Shown here one piece after another: positions 6,419 through 15,821 of a stretch of 49,677 nt of DNA. Numbering within the stretch: the first letter of the stretch is position 1; each line of letters starts with the position of its first letter. Where the stretch lies: NCBI GenBank assembly GCA_017523325.1, contig JAFWWO010000021.1:1-49677 (forward strand). The letters are read 5' to 3'. The position numbers and the translations under genes are program-made. The notes beneath the pieces are model-generated. The model had not been told where the DNA came from, made no database searches, and saw nothing but the letters and a program-made list of their open reading frames with translations. The DNA comes from Anaerotignum sp. (GTDB lineage Bacteria > Bacillota > Clostridia > Lachnospirales > Anaerotignaceae).

Positions 6419-8761
6419 ATGGAAAAGAGAGAGTCAATTATCATACCTATGCTGGCCCTGCGGGGGCTGACGGTATTCCCTAATATGTCAATCAGCTTTC
6501 CTGTCAGCCGGCAGAAATCGCTGGACGCATTGCAGGCGGCAGAGGATAATTCCCGAAAGCTGTTTTTGGTGACCCAAAAAGACGCCGCAACGGCGGATCC
6601 CTTCCAGCAGGATCTTTATGAAATCGGTACTTTTGCGGAGGTCAAGCAGGTATTAAAGCTGCCGGGAAATGTGACCCATGTGATTGTAGAGGGCATTGAA
6701 AGAGGGCGGCTGGAGGTTATTCGTCCGAAGCCCGGCTGTGACTATGCAAAAATCACCTTGATTGGACAGGATTTTAGAGAGGAACCCAGTGAATATACAA
6801 AAGCCATGATGCGTGTGGCGGTGGAGCAGTACGAGGAATATCTGAAATATGTACCCAATACCACGGCGGTGGATTTATTGGGGAATGTGGTGGCGGCGGA
6901 AAAGCCGGGGCGTTTGGCGGACGTGATTGCCTCCGGACTGGAGATTGCCTATAACCGTAAGCAGAGGATATTGGAAATCCTGAACCCTTACGAGCGTTTG
7001 GAAGCAGTCATCGAAGAAATGCGAAATGAACGGCAGATTTTGGATATCAAGCGGGAAATCGAGGGAAAAACGAAGGAGCGTATCGACCAAAACCAACGGG
7101 AATACTATCTTCGGGAGGAAATGAAGGTCATTCAGGAGGAATTGGGGGATAAGGATGGTGTTGGAGCCGATGCGGCAAAATATCGGCAACAATTAGAGGA
7201 GAAAAATCCCCCCGAGCAGGTGAGAGATACCATTGAAAAGGAAATCGAGCGTATGCTGAAAATTCCTGTGACCTCACCGGAGTCCAATGTTTCCAGAAAT
7301 TATATCGAAACCCTGTTGAGCCTGCCTTGGCGGGAAACCACGGAGGAGGTTTTTGACCTGCCGGAAGCACAGCGGATTTTGGACGAGGATCATTATGGTC
7401 TGAAAAAGGTGAAGGAGCGTATTGTGGAATACCTTGCTGTGCGGAAAAATGCGCCGGAGGAAAATGCCACTATACTTTGCTTAGTGGGACCTCCCGGTGT
7501 GGGCAAAACCTCCATCGCCCGTTCTGTTGCCAAGGCGTTAAACCGGAAATATGTCAGAATGTCCTTGGGCGGGGTGAAGGACGAGGCGGAAATTCGTGGG
7601 CATAGAAAAACCTATATCGGTGCCATGCCGGGGCGTATCATCAATGCCATGAAACAGGTGGGCACCGTCAACCCCCTGATGCTTTTGGACGAGGTGGATA
7701 AGCTGGGTATCTCCCATAACGGCGACCCTGCGGCGGCTTTGTTGGAGGTGCTGGACGGCGAACAGAACAATACCTTTCGGGATCATTTCGTAGAATTGCC
7801 TTACGATTTATCCAAAGTGCTGTTTATGTGTACGGCAAATAGTCTGGATACCATTTCCCAGCCTTTGCTGGATAGAATGGAGGTCATTGAGCTGGGCAGC
7901 TATACGGCACAGGAAAAACTCCATATCGCCGAGGAACATTTGATGAAAAAGCAGTTAAACCGACATGGCTTGACGGCGGCACAGTTGAAAATCAAAACTG
8001 ATGCGATGGAGGAAATTATCGACGGCTATACCAAAGAGGCAGGCGTCCGTCAGTTGGAGCGTGTCATTGGGGAGGTATGCCGTAAGGCGGTGCGAGCCAT
8101 TCTTTCGGCAGAGAAAAAGAGCCTGACGGTGACGAAGAAAAATTTGGAAGAAATCTTAGGCAAACGGAAATATAAACCGGAAACCATTTATGATACGCCC
8201 CAAGTCGGCATTGTCCGTGGGTTAGCATGGACCAGAGTGGGCGGCACGACCCTTTCCATAGAAGTCAATGTCATGCCGGGGGATGGTAAGTTTAAGCTGA
8301 CGGGCAATCTGGGTAAGGTGATGCAGGAATCGGCGGAGGCGGCCATCAGCTATATCCGTTCCCGCTGCGGGGATTTTGGTTTAGAGTCGGATTTTTATAA
8401 GAAACATGATATACATATCCATATCCCCGAAGGTGCAACGCCGAAGGACGGACCTTCCGCCGGTATCACCATGACAACGGCCATACTTTCTGCCCTGACG
8501 GGAGCGAAGGTGCGAAATGACGTTGCCATGACGGGAGAGGTTACCATTCGGGGCAGAGTTCTTGCCATCGGCGGTTTGCAGGAAAAAATTCTGGCTGCCA
8601 AAAAGGTGGGTATCCGTACCGTGATTTTGCCTAAGGAAAATGAAAAGGACTTGCAGGAAATTCCCGAGGAAGTGAAGAACGGTCTGGAATTGATTTTGGC
8701 GGAGAGTATGGAGGACGTGTTGCATCACGCACTGGCGAAGGGAGAAAGCGTATGGAAGTAA
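6419..8761 (+). CDS. lon: ATP-dependent protease La (LonA)
   Basis: 780 residues, the normal length for the soluble quality-control protease that degrades misfolded and regulatory proteins. It has the N-terminal LON substrate-binding domain (about 8-200), a coiled-coil linker, an AAA+ domain with GPPGVGKT and [11 protein letters not shown], and a protease domain with the Ser-Lys dyad (about S680 in DGPSAG and K723 in LQEKILAA). The ATG at 6419 has GAGGTGG upstream. The last 10 bases overlap engB, so the two are translationally coupled. The promoter at 6322-6350 suggests stress-responsive expression. Confidence 0.97.
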   Translation: MEKRESIIIPMLALRGLTVFPNMSISFPVSRQKSLDALQAAEDNSRKLFLVTQKDAATADPFQQDLYEIGTFAEVKQVLKLPGNVTHVIVEGIERGRLEVIRPKPGCDYAKITLIGQDFREEPSEYTKAMMRVAVEQYEEYLKYVPNTTAVDLLGNVVAAEKPGRLADVIASGLEIAYNRKQRILEILNPYERLEAVIEEMRNERQILDIKREIEGKTKERIDQNQREYYLREEMKVIQEELGDKDGVGADAAKYRQQLEEKNPPEQVRDTIEKEIERMLKIPVTSPESNVSRNYIETLLSLPWRETTEEVFDLPEAQRILDEDHYGLKKVKERIVEYLAVRKNAPEENATILCLVGPPGVGKTSIARSVAKALNRKYVRMSLGGVKDEAEIRGHRKTYIGAMPGRIINAMKQVGTVNPLMLLDEVDKLGISHNGDPAAALLEVLDGEQNNTFRDHFVELPYDLSKVLFMCTANSLDTISQPLLDRMEVIELGSYTAQEKLHIAEEHLMKKQLNRHGLTAAQLKIKTDAMEEIIDGYTKEAGVRQLERVIGEVCRKAVRAILSAEKKSLTVTKKNLEEILGKRKYKPETIYDTPQVGIVRGLAWTRVGGTTLSIEVNVMPGDGKFKLTGNLGKVMQESAEAAISYIRSRCGDFGLESDFYKKHDIHIHIPEGATPKDGPSAGITMTTAILSALTGAKVRNDVAMTGEVTIRGRVLAIGGLQEKILAAKKVGIRTVILPKENEKDLQEIPEEVKNGLELILAESMEDVLHHALAKGESVWK

Positions 8762-9351
8762 AGAACAGTTCTTTGGCATATATCGGTACCAATTTTTCCC
8801 ATTACCCCCAAGACGGTAAGCCGGAAATCGCCTTTGCGGGGAAATCCAATGTCGGGAAATCCACGCTGATTAACGCCATATTGGGGCGGCGGGCATTGGC
8901 ACGCACCAGTTCTCAGCCGGGGAAAACCCGTACCATCAATTTTTATGATGTAAACGGGCAGATGTATGTGGTGGATTTGCCGGGTTATGGCTATGCCAAG
9001 GCACCCAAAACGGAAATTGCCAAATGGGGGCAGATGATAGAGGAATATCTGGGCAAAAGAGAGGAGCTCCGTGCCATTATCCTTTTGATTGATATTCGCC
9101 ATGAGCCGGGCAAGAATGATATGATGATGTATGATTGGCTGAAGCATTATGGCTACGATATTATTATAGCGGCCACAAAAGCCGATAAAATCAACCGCAG
9201 TCAGATACAGAAGCATCTTTCCGTGATTCGCAAAGCATTGGGCTTGCGGCCGGAAGATGTGCTGATTCCCTTTTCCGGCGAAAAGAAAACGGGCGTGGAA
9301 GAGCTTTGGGCGGAGATAGAACGGTTTTTGCCGGAAACAGAAGAAATGTAA
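8752..9351 (+). CDS. engB: Ribosome-biogenesis GTPase EngB (YihA/YsxC)
   Basis: 199 residues; an essential GTPase for late assembly of the 50S subunit. G1 is GKSNVGKST (about 28-36), G3 is VVDLPGYGYAKAP with the family-specific GYGYA, G4 is TKAD, and FSGEKKTGVEEL near the end is the G5 region. The start lies inside lon (10-base overlap); the lon-engB pairing is a well-conserved synteny. A terminator at 9362-9387 closes the operon. Confidence 0.96.
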   Translation: MEVKNSSLAYIGTNFSHYPQDGKPEIAFAGKSNVGKSTLINAILGRRALARTSSQPGKTRTINFYDVNGQMYVVDLPGYGYAKAPKTEIAKWGQMIEEYLGKREELRAIILLIDIRHEPGKNDMMMYDWLKHYGYDIIIAATKADKINRSQIQKHLSVIRKALGLRPEDVLIPFSGEKKTGVEELWAEIERFLPETEEM

Positions 9352-9361
9352 TAGAGAGAAG

Positions 9362-9387
9362 GAGAGGGCTCTGCCCGCTCTTTTTTT
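9362..9387 (+). terminator. Terminator of the lon-engB operon
   Basis: GAGAGGGC/GCCCGCTC stem with one mismatch and a three-base loop, followed by T7. Confidence 0.7.
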
Positions 9388-9542
9388 CGTGATGGGGAGG
9401 CAACTGTTTTTGCCCCGTTGCCATATATCATGATGCCAAAGCCCTGTGGAAAGTCCGATAATTTGAAAAAATTCAAAAATATTTAGGAAAAACTGAAGAA
9501 AAATGAAAAACTGTTTCGTTATGATAGTTGGAAGAGAGAAAG

Positions 9543-10088
9543 GTGGTGGGCATAATCGAAAAAGATATATATCTGGAAGAAATCATTGACAGGTATCAAG
9601 ATTTGATTTTCAGCATTTGCTGTAAAATGACGGGCAATTATTTTACGGCAGAGGATCTGACCCAAGAAACCTTTCTTTCCGCTTACCGAAAAATGGACAG
9701 TTTTGACGGCAATTACGAAAAAGCATGGCTCTGCCGCATCGCCATAAACAAATGCCTGGATTACAGCAAAAAAGCCCAGCGGCGGGAACAGCCCAAGGAG
9801 GCAGAAACCCTGCTGCAATTAGAGGCGGCGGGAGAAACGGTGGAGGGCAAGGTGTTGGCGAAGGAGGTGCGGCAGGAATTGCGAGAGGCCTGTACCGGCC
9901 TGCCGCCACCCTATGATATCATTGCATTGGCGTATTTTTACGAGGAAAAAAGCCCGCAGCAAATTGCCGAGGAAACAGGACGGAACCTGAAAACCGTGCA
10001 GACCCAGATTTATCGGGCAAAGGCGAGGCTCAGGAAAACTTTTGAGGCGAAAGGGGGAAGGCAGAATGAAACAAAATCGAAATTTTGA
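9543..10088 (+). CDS. ECF-type RNA polymerase sigma factor
   Basis: About 181 residues with sigma region 2 (IDRYQDLIFSICCKM, then DLTQETFLSAYRK, about 10-55) and region 4 (LPPPYDIIALAYFYEEKS, then an HTH with IAEETGRNLKTVQTQIYRAKARL). It directs RNA polymerase to a small regulon, usually envelope stress. GTG at 9543 is chosen because GGAAGAGAG lies at ribosome-site distance; the TTG at 9528 overlaps that site. The 3' end overlaps the next gene by 23 bases, typical of a sigma/anti-sigma pair. No clear autoregulatory promoter was recognised. Confidence 0.85.
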   Translation: MVGIIEKDIYLEEIIDRYQDLIFSICCKMTGNYFTAEDLTQETFLSAYRKMDSFDGNYEKAWLCRIAINKCLDYSKKAQRREQPKEAETLLQLEAAGETVEGKVLAKEVRQELREACTGLPPPYDIIALAYFYEEKSPQQIAEETGRNLKTVQTQIYRAKARLRKTFEAKGGRQNETKSKF

Positions 10089-10419
10089 TGACATAGAAGC
10101 TTTGATTGCCGAAACGGAGCAAGAGGGCTTGATTTCTGCGCCCCAAGGGCTGAAGGCGGCAGTTTTGGAAAAAGCCGCAAAACAGCAAAGAAAGCCGGAA
10201 AGCAAGTGGCGGTATCGCCTGCGGGTGGTAGGCAGTATGGCGGCGGCGTTATGGATGCTGGCTGCCATAGATGGAACAGCCGAGCTGGAGGCTATGCAGA
10301 AAATGGCGGAAAAGCTGGATACGAATGCAGTTGCAATCAGCAGTAGGATGGAAGATATTTCGGGAACTATATGTGAACAAATGATGGAGGTGATTGGTTT
10401 TGACAAACCGAAAAAATAG
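10066..10419 (+). CDS. Probable anti-sigma factor (single-pass membrane protein)
   Basis: 117 residues with a charged cytoplasmic N-terminal part (1-44), one membrane segment (about VVGSMAAALWMLAAI, 48-62) and a short extracytoplasmic tail. No zinc-binding HxxxCxxC motif is visible, so this is not a ZAS-type anti-sigma factor. The role is inferred from its overlap with the sigma gene, its topology and its size. The ATG at 10066 follows AAGGGGGAAGG. Downstream it overlaps the next membrane gene by 20 bases. Confidence 0.55.
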   Translation: MKQNRNFDDIEALIAETEQEGLISAPQGLKAAVLEKAAKQQRKPESKWRYRLRVVGSMAAALWMLAAIDGTAELEAMQKMAEKLDTNAVAISSRMEDISGTICEQMMEVIGFDKPKK

Positions 10420-10936
10420 ACTATTTACGTTTTTCTTTTCTCTTTGCCCCGGTGCGGGAGAAATGTATTTTGGGTTGTATAAACAGGGCATTAGTTTGAT
10501 GGTGCTGTTCTTTGGCTTAGGGGCGATCGGGGCTTTGATGGGTGCGCCGCTTGCATTGTTTTTTACGCCGATAATTTGGTTTTACAGCTTTTTCCATGTG
10601 CATAATTTGAAAATTATGCCCGAGGAAGAATTTTGCATGGTGGAGGATAAATTCCTCTTTGAGGACTATCTGACTGTGGATAAAAATTGGAAGTTTTCAG
10701 AGAAAAAACGCCGTGTCTTTGCTGCGGGGCTGATTTTATTTGGTGTATATTTTTTATGCCGCACTTTCTTTTACTGGTTAGATGGGATTATCCTTTTGCC
10801 GCGGTTAATGTGGACTGTGCGCTATATGATTCCCAAGGCAATCGTGGGATTTTTGATTGTTTTTATCGGCATAAAGCTGTTGAGAGGACCTGTTGATGAG
10901 GTATCTGTTCAAGAAAACGAGGAGGAAGAACCATGA
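10400..10936 (+). CDS. Membrane protein of the sigma-factor operon
   Basis: 178 residues. It begins RLFTFFFSLCPGAGEMYFGLYKQG, the pattern of TM2-type proteins (P-G-x-G-x-x-Y-x-G), then two adjacent helices (about 30-70), a polar acidic section, and two further helices near 105-160. It ends in an acidic tail. TTG at 10400 has GGAGGTG 7 bases upstream. Coupled by overlap to both neighbours, so it probably belongs to the regulon or signal chain of the ECF sigma factor. Exact role unknown. Confidence 0.65.
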   Translation: MTNRKNRLFTFFFSLCPGAGEMYFGLYKQGISLMVLFFGLGAIGALMGAPLALFFTPIIWFYSFFHVHNLKIMPEEEFCMVEDKFLFEDYLTVDKNWKFSEKKRRVFAAGLILFGVYFLCRTFFYWLDGIILLPRLMWTVRYMIPKAIVGFLIVFIGIKLLRGPVDEVSVQENEEEEP

Positions 10937-11235
10937 AAACAAGAAGAATCGGTACGCTGACATTAGGCGGGGGTCTGGTGATGTTCGGTGGTTTGTTTCT
11001 CGCCCATCTGTTTTTTGAAAAGTTGAATTATATGTGGATTTTTCGTCTGTGGCCGTTGCTGTTTATCTCGTTGGGGGTGGAAACCCTTTTGGGTCACACA
11101 AAGGAAGAATGGCGGTATGATAAAGGTGCAATTCTGCTGATGTTTTGCCTGACGGGCTTTGCTATGGTAATGGCTTTGGCGGATTTTCTGTTGCAGGCAG
11201 ACTTGGCGTATGAAAATTTCCATTTTCTGTTCTGA
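10933..11235 (+). CDS. Small membrane protein, LiaI/LiaF-N-like
   Basis: 100 residues with three or four helices. RIGTLTLGGGLVMFGGLFLAH, then FRLWPLLFISLGVETLL, is the pattern of the N-terminal membrane part of LiaF/LiaI-type cell-envelope stress proteins (R-x-x-x-L-x-x-G-L-x-x-x-G ... WPLxLIxxGxE). The start overlaps the previous stop (ATGA). It is last in the sigma operon, before a terminator. Family assignment by pattern only. Confidence 0.65.
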   Translation: MKTRRIGTLTLGGGLVMFGGLFLAHLFFEKLNYMWIFRLWPLLFISLGVETLLGHTKEEWRYDKGAILLMFCLTGFAMVMALADFLLQADLAYENFHFLF

Positions 11236-11246
11236 AAAAATGTATG

Positions 11247-11279
11247 AAAAGCGGTATGTGAAGAGCATACTGCTTTTTT
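11247..11279 (+). terminator. Terminator of the sigma-factor operon
   Basis: AAAAGCGGTATG pairs with CATACTGCTTTT (one G-T pair), followed by a T run. Confidence 0.8.
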
Positions 11280-11290
11280 GTTGCACTTTG

Positions 11291-11299
11291 TGGTATAAT
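11291..11299 (+). promoter_or_regulatory. Extended -10 promoter ahead of a structured RNA
   Basis: TGGTATAAT is a consensus extended -10 (TGnTATAAT); no good -35 is present. A start near 11306 would place the structured element at the very 5' end of the transcript. Confidence 0.5.
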
Positions 11300-11305
11300 A
11301 TCCAC

Positions 11306-11445
11306 GAAAGCATGAGCCGGGCGGGTAGAGGTTCTTAAGCAGGCGAGGGTGTGCTTGTACACATTCGACTGCTTAGGAATGTCTACCCATAGGGCGAAGC
11401 CCGTGATGAGCAGGCGAAGCCTGCGAATACGCACGGCGGCTACAA
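11306..11445 (+). ncRNA. Unidentified structured RNA (multi-branch fold)
   Basis: A closing stem AGCCG (11315-11319) / CGGCT (11437-11441) encloses three hairpins: a long one with GGGTAGA/TCTACCC (11323-11329, 11382-11388) and an inner 9-bp helix 11334-11342 with 11369-11377; GGGC-GAA-GCCC (11392-11402); and GCAGGC-GAA-GCCTGC (11410-11424). It is GC-rich against its surroundings. No terminator follows, so it may be a 5' leader of the editing protein or a processed RNA. It matches no T-box, 6S, SRP, RNase P or tmRNA motif I know. Confidence 0.5.
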
Positions 11446-11470
11446 AACCCCATCGAAACGACAGTTGAGA

Positions 11471-11479
11471 TGGTATACT
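11471..11479 (+). promoter_or_regulatory. Second extended -10 promoter, nearer the coding region
   Basis: TGGTATACT about 44 bases before the start codon. It would give a transcript lacking the structured RNA. Confidence 0.45.
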
Positions 11480-11522
11480 GATAACAGAGAAATTTTGAAA
11501 TAAATCAAACGGAGGAAGTACA

Positions 11523-12689
11523 ATGACCGAAAGATTATTCGATAAAGATGCCTATGCAGTAAAATTCCAAGGGACGGTTTTGGAATGTTACGAAGAAGCG
11601 GACGGCTTCCAAATCGTGCTGGACAGGACCCTCTTTTACCCCGAGGGCGGCGGACAGCCGGCGGATTTGGGCGTTTTGGGCGATGCAAGGGTGTTGGACG
11701 TACAGGAAAAAGGCGAAACCATTTTCCATAAAACAGACCGCCCCTTGCCTATGGGGCAAACGGTAGAGGGAGAAATCGACTGGGCGCATCGCTTTGACCT
11801 GATGCAGAATCATTCGGGGGAGCATATACTTTCCGGCGTGATTTGCGGCAGATATGGCTGTGATAACGTGGGCTTTCATATGGGCAGGGAAAGCATCACC
11901 ATTGATTTGAATACCAAAATTCCTGCCGAAGCCTTGCCGGAATTGGAAGAAAAGGCGAACGAGGCCATTTGGCGGAATACACCGGTGGAAATTTTTTACC
12001 CCTCTTCGGTGGAATTAAAGACGTTGGCATACCGCAGCAAAAAGGAATTGGAGGGGCAGGTGCGTATCGTCCGTATCGGGGAATACGACTGCTGTGCCTG
12101 CTGTGGCACCCATGTGAGATTTGCGGGAGAAATCGGGCAAATCAAAATCATCGGTACGCAGAATTATAAGGGCGGCACCAGATTGGAGCTTCTCTGCGGG
12201 AAACGAGCCTTGCAGGATTACGGCAGAACGGCCGCAGCGGCGGAGAATGCCGGCAGAATGCTTTCCGTACCGGGGGTACAGGTGGATATGGCTGTGAAAA
12301 ATCTCCTTTCAGAGCGGGACAGCCTGCTCCGGTCATTACATGAGCTGAAATGGAAATCCTTTGCGGCAAAAGGCGAACAGGTGCCGGAGGGGACGGAAAA
12401 CATATTGTTTTTTGCCGATGGCTTGCATCGGAAGGATATGGTACATTTTGCGGATTTGCTGTTGAAAAAGGCGGCAAAACGGGTAGCGGTACTCTCTCCT
12501 GCGGGGGAGGATTGGGCCTTTGTGCTGTTGAGTAAAGTGCAGGACGCAAAGGACTATGCAGAGCAATTGAAAGAAGTGTTCGGCTGTAAAGGCGGCGGAA
12601 AGCCGGAAGCCGTACAAGGCAGTGTGACGGGAGAAAAAGAAGCATTGCGGGTATTTTTTGCAGAAAGAGGCTTTTTGGTGCAGGAATAA
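11523..12689 (+). CDS. Alanyl-tRNA editing protein (AlaX-type, long form)
   Basis: 388 residues. It hydrolyses mischarged Ser-tRNA(Ala) in trans. The N-terminal half matches the AlaRS editing domain: FYPEGGGQPAD (about 38-48), the zinc motif HSGEH (H97, H101) and CxxxH (C193, H197) in CCACCGTH. The C-terminal ~150 residues resemble the DHHA1-like tail of AlaRS, so this is the long AlaX form. ATG with GGAGG upstream. It follows the structured RNA and second promoter, and starts a run of same-strand genes. Confidence 0.9.
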   Translation: MTERLFDKDAYAVKFQGTVLECYEEADGFQIVLDRTLFYPEGGGQPADLGVLGDARVLDVQEKGETIFHKTDRPLPMGQTVEGEIDWAHRFDLMQNHSGEHILSGVICGRYGCDNVGFHMGRESITIDLNTKIPAEALPELEEKANEAIWRNTPVEIFYPSSVELKTLAYRSKKELEGQVRIVRIGEYDCCACCGTHVRFAGEIGQIKIIGTQNYKGGTRLELLCGKRALQDYGRTAAAAENAGRMLSVPGVQVDMAVKNLLSERDSLLRSLHELKWKSFAAKGEQVPEGTENILFFADGLHRKDMVHFADLLLKKAAKRVAVLSPAGEDWAFVLLSKVQDAKDYAEQLKEVFGCKGGGKPEAVQGSVTGEKEALRVFFAERGFLVQE

Positions 12690-12771
12690 AAAATTGTAAG
12701 AAAGTATTCAGAAAAGTGCAATAAAATATTCGGAAGCATATGATAGTATTCTAATGAAAGGCAGTGAAGGA

Positions 12772-14022
12772 ATGGAACAGAACGTATTTGCCAAAAATCG
12801 TGAAAAATTACTGGGCCGCATGGCGGATAACGCCGTTGCAGTGCTTTTTGCGGGGCAGGCGCCCTATAAAAGAGGGGACGAGAAATACCCCTTTTCTCCC
12901 GACCGTAATTTTTATTATGTGACGGGTATCGACCAAGAGGATAGCATCCTGCTTTTGGCGCAGACGGAGGCAGACGTACGGCAGACCCTGTTTATCCGAA
13001 GGGATAATGGGGATTTGGCAAAATGGGTCGGGGCCAATATGGAGGCGAAGGAGGCCCAAGAAATCAGCGGTATTATGAAAATTGCCTATATTGACGAATT
13101 TGAAAGGGAATTTGCGGAGGTTGTATTCAAGAATAATTTGAAAACGGTCTGTCTGGATTTGGAAAACAGGGATTGGAACGCAGATTTTTATCCGGCGCTG
13201 AAATTTGCCCAAGAGGTGCAAAAAAGATACCCTTCTATGCAAATAGAGGATTTGTACCCTGTTTTCGGCGATTTGCGTCTGATAAAAGAAGAATGGGAAT
13301 TGGAACGAATGCGAAAGGCTATGGATATTACCCGTTTGGGCATTGAGGAAATGATGCGGCAGGCCAAGGCGGGCATGAAGGAATATGAGGTAGAAGCCCA
13401 TTTCGATTATATCCTGACGAAAAACGGTGTAAGACAGAAGGCGTTTCAGACCATCGTTGCAGGCGGCAGACGGGGAACCATATTGCATTATGCGGAGAAT
13501 AATCAGCCCGTTTGTGACGGAGAATTGATACTGATTGACGCAGGGGCTCAGGTGGATTGGTATAATGGGGACATTTCCCGTACCTTCCCCATTAACGGAA
13601 AATTTTCCCAACGGCAGAAATTGGTTTATCATATTGTGCTGGAGGGGCAGAAAAAGGTCATAGATGCCATTCGCCCCGGTGTACCTTTTTCGGACTTAAA
13701 CGAGATTTTGAAAGAGCATTATTTCCATGCGTTGCGGGAAATCGGTCTGGTGGAGAAGAAAGAGGACGTGGCGAAGTATTATTACCATGGGGTCAGCCAT
13801 TACTTAGGTGCGGAAACCCATGATATTGGGAGATATATCAAGCGGGACTTACAGCCGGGTATGGTGCTGACGGTGGAGCCGGGGCTGTATATTGAAGAAT
13901 GGGAAATCGGTATCCGTATTGAGGACGATGTGCTGGTGACAGAGGACGGCTGTGAAGTCATGACAGCCGCTATGATAAAGACGGTAGAGGAAATCGAGGC
14001 ATTTATGGCAAAGGGTGAATGA
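12772..14022 (+). CDS. pepP: Xaa-Pro aminopeptidase (aminopeptidase P)
   Basis: About 416 residues. The N-terminal creatinase-like domain (about 1-165, with DRNFYYVTGIDQEDS) is followed by a pita-bread metallopeptidase domain. The five di-metal ligands are visible: LIDAGAQVDWYNGDISR (two Asp), GVSHYLG (His), TVEPGLYIE (Glu) and IRIEDDVLV (Glu). It removes N-terminal residues preceding proline in the cytoplasm. ATG at 12772 is preferred; an ATG 18 bases upstream has no ribosome site and lies only a few bases after a -10-like TATGAT. Confidence 0.95.
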   Translation: MEQNVFAKNREKLLGRMADNAVAVLFAGQAPYKRGDEKYPFSPDRNFYYVTGIDQEDSILLLAQTEADVRQTLFIRRDNGDLAKWVGANMEAKEAQEISGIMKIAYIDEFEREFAEVVFKNNLKTVCLDLENRDWNADFYPALKFAQEVQKRYPSMQIEDLYPVFGDLRLIKEEWELERMRKAMDITRLGIEEMMRQAKAGMKEYEVEAHFDYILTKNGVRQKAFQTIVAGGRRGTILHYAENNQPVCDGELILIDAGAQVDWYNGDISRTFPINGKFSQRQKLVYHIVLEGQKKVIDAIRPGVPFSDLNEILKEHYFHALREIGLVEKKEDVAKYYYHGVSHYLGAETHDIGRYIKRDLQPGMVLTVEPGLYIEEWEIGIRIEDDVLVTEDGCEVMTAAMIKTVEEIEAFMAKGE

Positions 14023-14023
14023 T

Positions 14024-14731
14024 ATGGCGGAGTTTTCCGAAACGGATTTATACGCACCGATTCATGAATTTTTGGAGGCGGAAGGCTATCAGGTGCAGGC
14101 GGAGGTCAAGCATTGCGATATTGCCGCCGTCAAAGAGGGACAATTGATTGTGGTGGAGCTGAAAAAGGCCTTTTCCCTAAAGCTGGTTTATCAGGCGTTG
14201 GAGCGGCAAAGCTTGACGGAGTTGGTGTTTGTGGCAATCCCCCGTCCGAAAAAAGGGCAGCGGCAAAAGCCGTGGCGGGATATGCTGCGGCTATTGAAGC
14301 GGCTGGAGCTGGGGCTTCTGACCGTGGCGTTGGATAGCCCGCTGAAGACCGTAGATGTGGTGCTGGAGCCCTCCGATAGCTTGGCATGGAAGAACCGCAA
14401 AAAACGCCAACAGGTACAGGCGGAGGTGGAAAATCGCCAAATGGACGTGAATGTCGGCGGCATGACTCGGCGGAAAATCATGACTGCTTATCGGGAAAAA
14501 GCCCTCCGCCTTTGCTGCTTGTTGGAACGGCGAGGGCGTGTTTCTTGCGGGGAACTGCGGGAATGGGGTATGGCGGACGGAATCCCTGTGCTGAGCAAGA
14601 ATTTTTACCGCTGGTTCAAGCGGGTGGGAAAAGGGGTCTATGCCCTTTCGGAAGAAGGGCTCAATGCATTGGAAAATCCCGATTATGAAAAAACCGTGGC
14701 ATTTTACAGGCAGGAGCATATAGAACCATAA
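14024..14731 (+). CDS. DUF2161 protein, PD-(D/E)XK nuclease-like fold
   Basis: 235 residues. The N-terminal part has CDIAAVKEGQLIVVELKKAF (about 28-47), the D-x(n)-ExK arrangement of PD-(D/E)XK enzymes, followed by the QAL..R helix typical of DUF2161. The C-terminal half has a basic linker and a winged-helix-like section (RRGRVSCGELREWG to VGKGVYALSEEG). Substrate unknown. ATG at 14024 has AAGGGTGA at good distance; the GTG at 14015 overlaps the end of pepP. Close spacing on both sides suggests an operon. Confidence 0.75.
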   Translation: MAEFSETDLYAPIHEFLEAEGYQVQAEVKHCDIAAVKEGQLIVVELKKAFSLKLVYQALERQSLTELVFVAIPRPKKGQRQKPWRDMLRLLKRLELGLLTVALDSPLKTVDVVLEPSDSLAWKNRKKRQQVQAEVENRQMDVNVGGMTRRKIMTAYREKALRLCCLLERRGRVSCGELREWGMADGIPVLSKNFYRWFKRVGKGVYALSEEGLNALENPDYEKTVAFYRQEHIEP

Positions 14732-14745
14732 AAGGGGGAGAGAAG

Positions 14746-15126
14746 ATGACGTTGTTACAGATTTTGGGTAATATTGCATGGCTGCTTTTTGGCGGATTGC
14801 TTTCCGCCATAGGCTGGTTTCTGGCAGGCTGTCTTTGCTGTATTACAGTGATTGGGATTCCTGTGGGTTTGCAGTGCTTTAAGTTTGCGAAAATGGTGCT
14901 GCTGCCCTTTGGGACGGTCATTGATTACGGAAGTATGGGCTCAGGCTCTATTGTGCTTAACGTGATTTGGATATTGCTGGGCGGCCTTGAGTTGGCATTG
15001 GGCTCTGTGATATTGGGAGCGGTTTGCTGTTTGACGATTATCGGGATTCCCTTCGGTTTACAGCATTTTAAGTTTGCGGCTCTGGCATTGACCCCCTTCG
15101 GGGCACAAATTCGGAGGGTGAGATGA
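14746..15126 (+). CDS. yccF: YccF-family membrane protein
   Basis: 126 residues containing two copies of the YccF (DUF307) motif: LGNIAWLLFGG...GWFLAGCLCCITVIGIPVGLQCFKFAK and LNVIWILLGG...GAVCCLTIIGIPFGLQHFKFAAL. Each repeat is a pair of membrane helices. The family is widespread; its function is not established. AAAGGGGGAGAAG precedes the ATG. The next gene starts one base after the stop. Confidence 0.9.
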   Translation: MTLLQILGNIAWLLFGGLLSAIGWFLAGCLCCITVIGIPVGLQCFKFAKMVLLPFGTVIDYGSMGSGSIVLNVIWILLGGLELALGSVILGAVCCLTIIGIPFGLQHFKFAALALTPFGAQIRRVR

Positions 15127-15127
15127 T

Positions 15128-15811
15128 ATGCGGAAGAACAAAAGCCGGTGGAAACGGGGGATATTATGTCTGTTTTGCCTTGGCATTATCGGCATTTGCC
15201 TGATTTTTGGGCTGAGTGCCTATATGGAGAGGCATACGGCAAAACGTATTCTTTCCGCCGAAGACACAAAAGAAATACAGGCAGATTGTATCCTGATATT
15301 GGGCTGTGGGGTGCGGCCTGACGGCAGTCCCAGCCTGATGCTGCGGGATAGATTGGAAACTGCCGTTGCCCTTTATGAAATGGGCGCCTCTGACCGCTTG
15401 CTTGCCAACGGTGATCACGGACAAAAGGAGTATGACGAGGTCAATACCATGAAGGAGTATATTTTGGCAAGGGGTATCCCGTCGGAGGTGGTTTTTATGG
15501 ACCATGCAGGCTTTTCCACCTACGATAGCGTCTACCGTGCCGGAGGTGTTTTTCAGGCGAAGAAAATACTCATTGTTTCTCAGAATTATCACTTGCCAAG
15601 AGCCTTATATCTGGCGGAACGGCTGGGCTTAGATGCCTATGGCGTGGCGGCACAAGATGTGCGCTATGGCGGGCAAAGCTATCGGGATTTACGGGAGAAG
15701 ATTGCCCGGGCAAAGGATTTTTTTGTGGCATGGATACAGCCGAACCCGAAATATTTGGGAGAGGCGATCCCTGTCAGCGGCGATGGTAATGTGACCAATG
15801 ATAAAGAATAG
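15128..15811 (+). CDS. DUF218 (YdcF/SanA-like) membrane-anchored protein
   Basis: 227 residues. An N-terminal helix (about 10-30) anchors a DUF218 domain: [26 protein letters not shown] (about 55-80), LLANGDHG, then [10 protein letters not shown] and [17 protein letters not shown]. SanA/ElyC relatives act in envelope physiology such as vancomycin exclusion, with unknown chemistry. It follows yccF by one base and its end precedes ybjQ by 10 bases, so the three are probably cotranscribed. Confidence 0.85.
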   Translation: MRKNKSRWKRGILCLFCLGIIGICLIFGLSAYMERHTAKRILSAEDTKEIQADCILILGCGVRPDGSPSLMLRDRLETAVALYEMGASDRLLANGDHGQKEYDEVNTMKEYILARGIPSEVVFMDHAGFSTYDSVYRAGGVFQAKKILIVSQNYHLPRALYLAERLGLDAYGVAAQDVRYGGQSYRDLREKIARAKDFFVAWIQPNPKYLGEAIPVSGDGNVTNDKE

Positions 15812-15821
15812 GAGGCTTATG

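Noticed and set aside
11400..11430. Hammerhead ribozyme
   Set aside because: GTGATGAG...CGAA resembles the core, but the invariant C3 and A15.1 are missing and no cleavage-site pairing fits.
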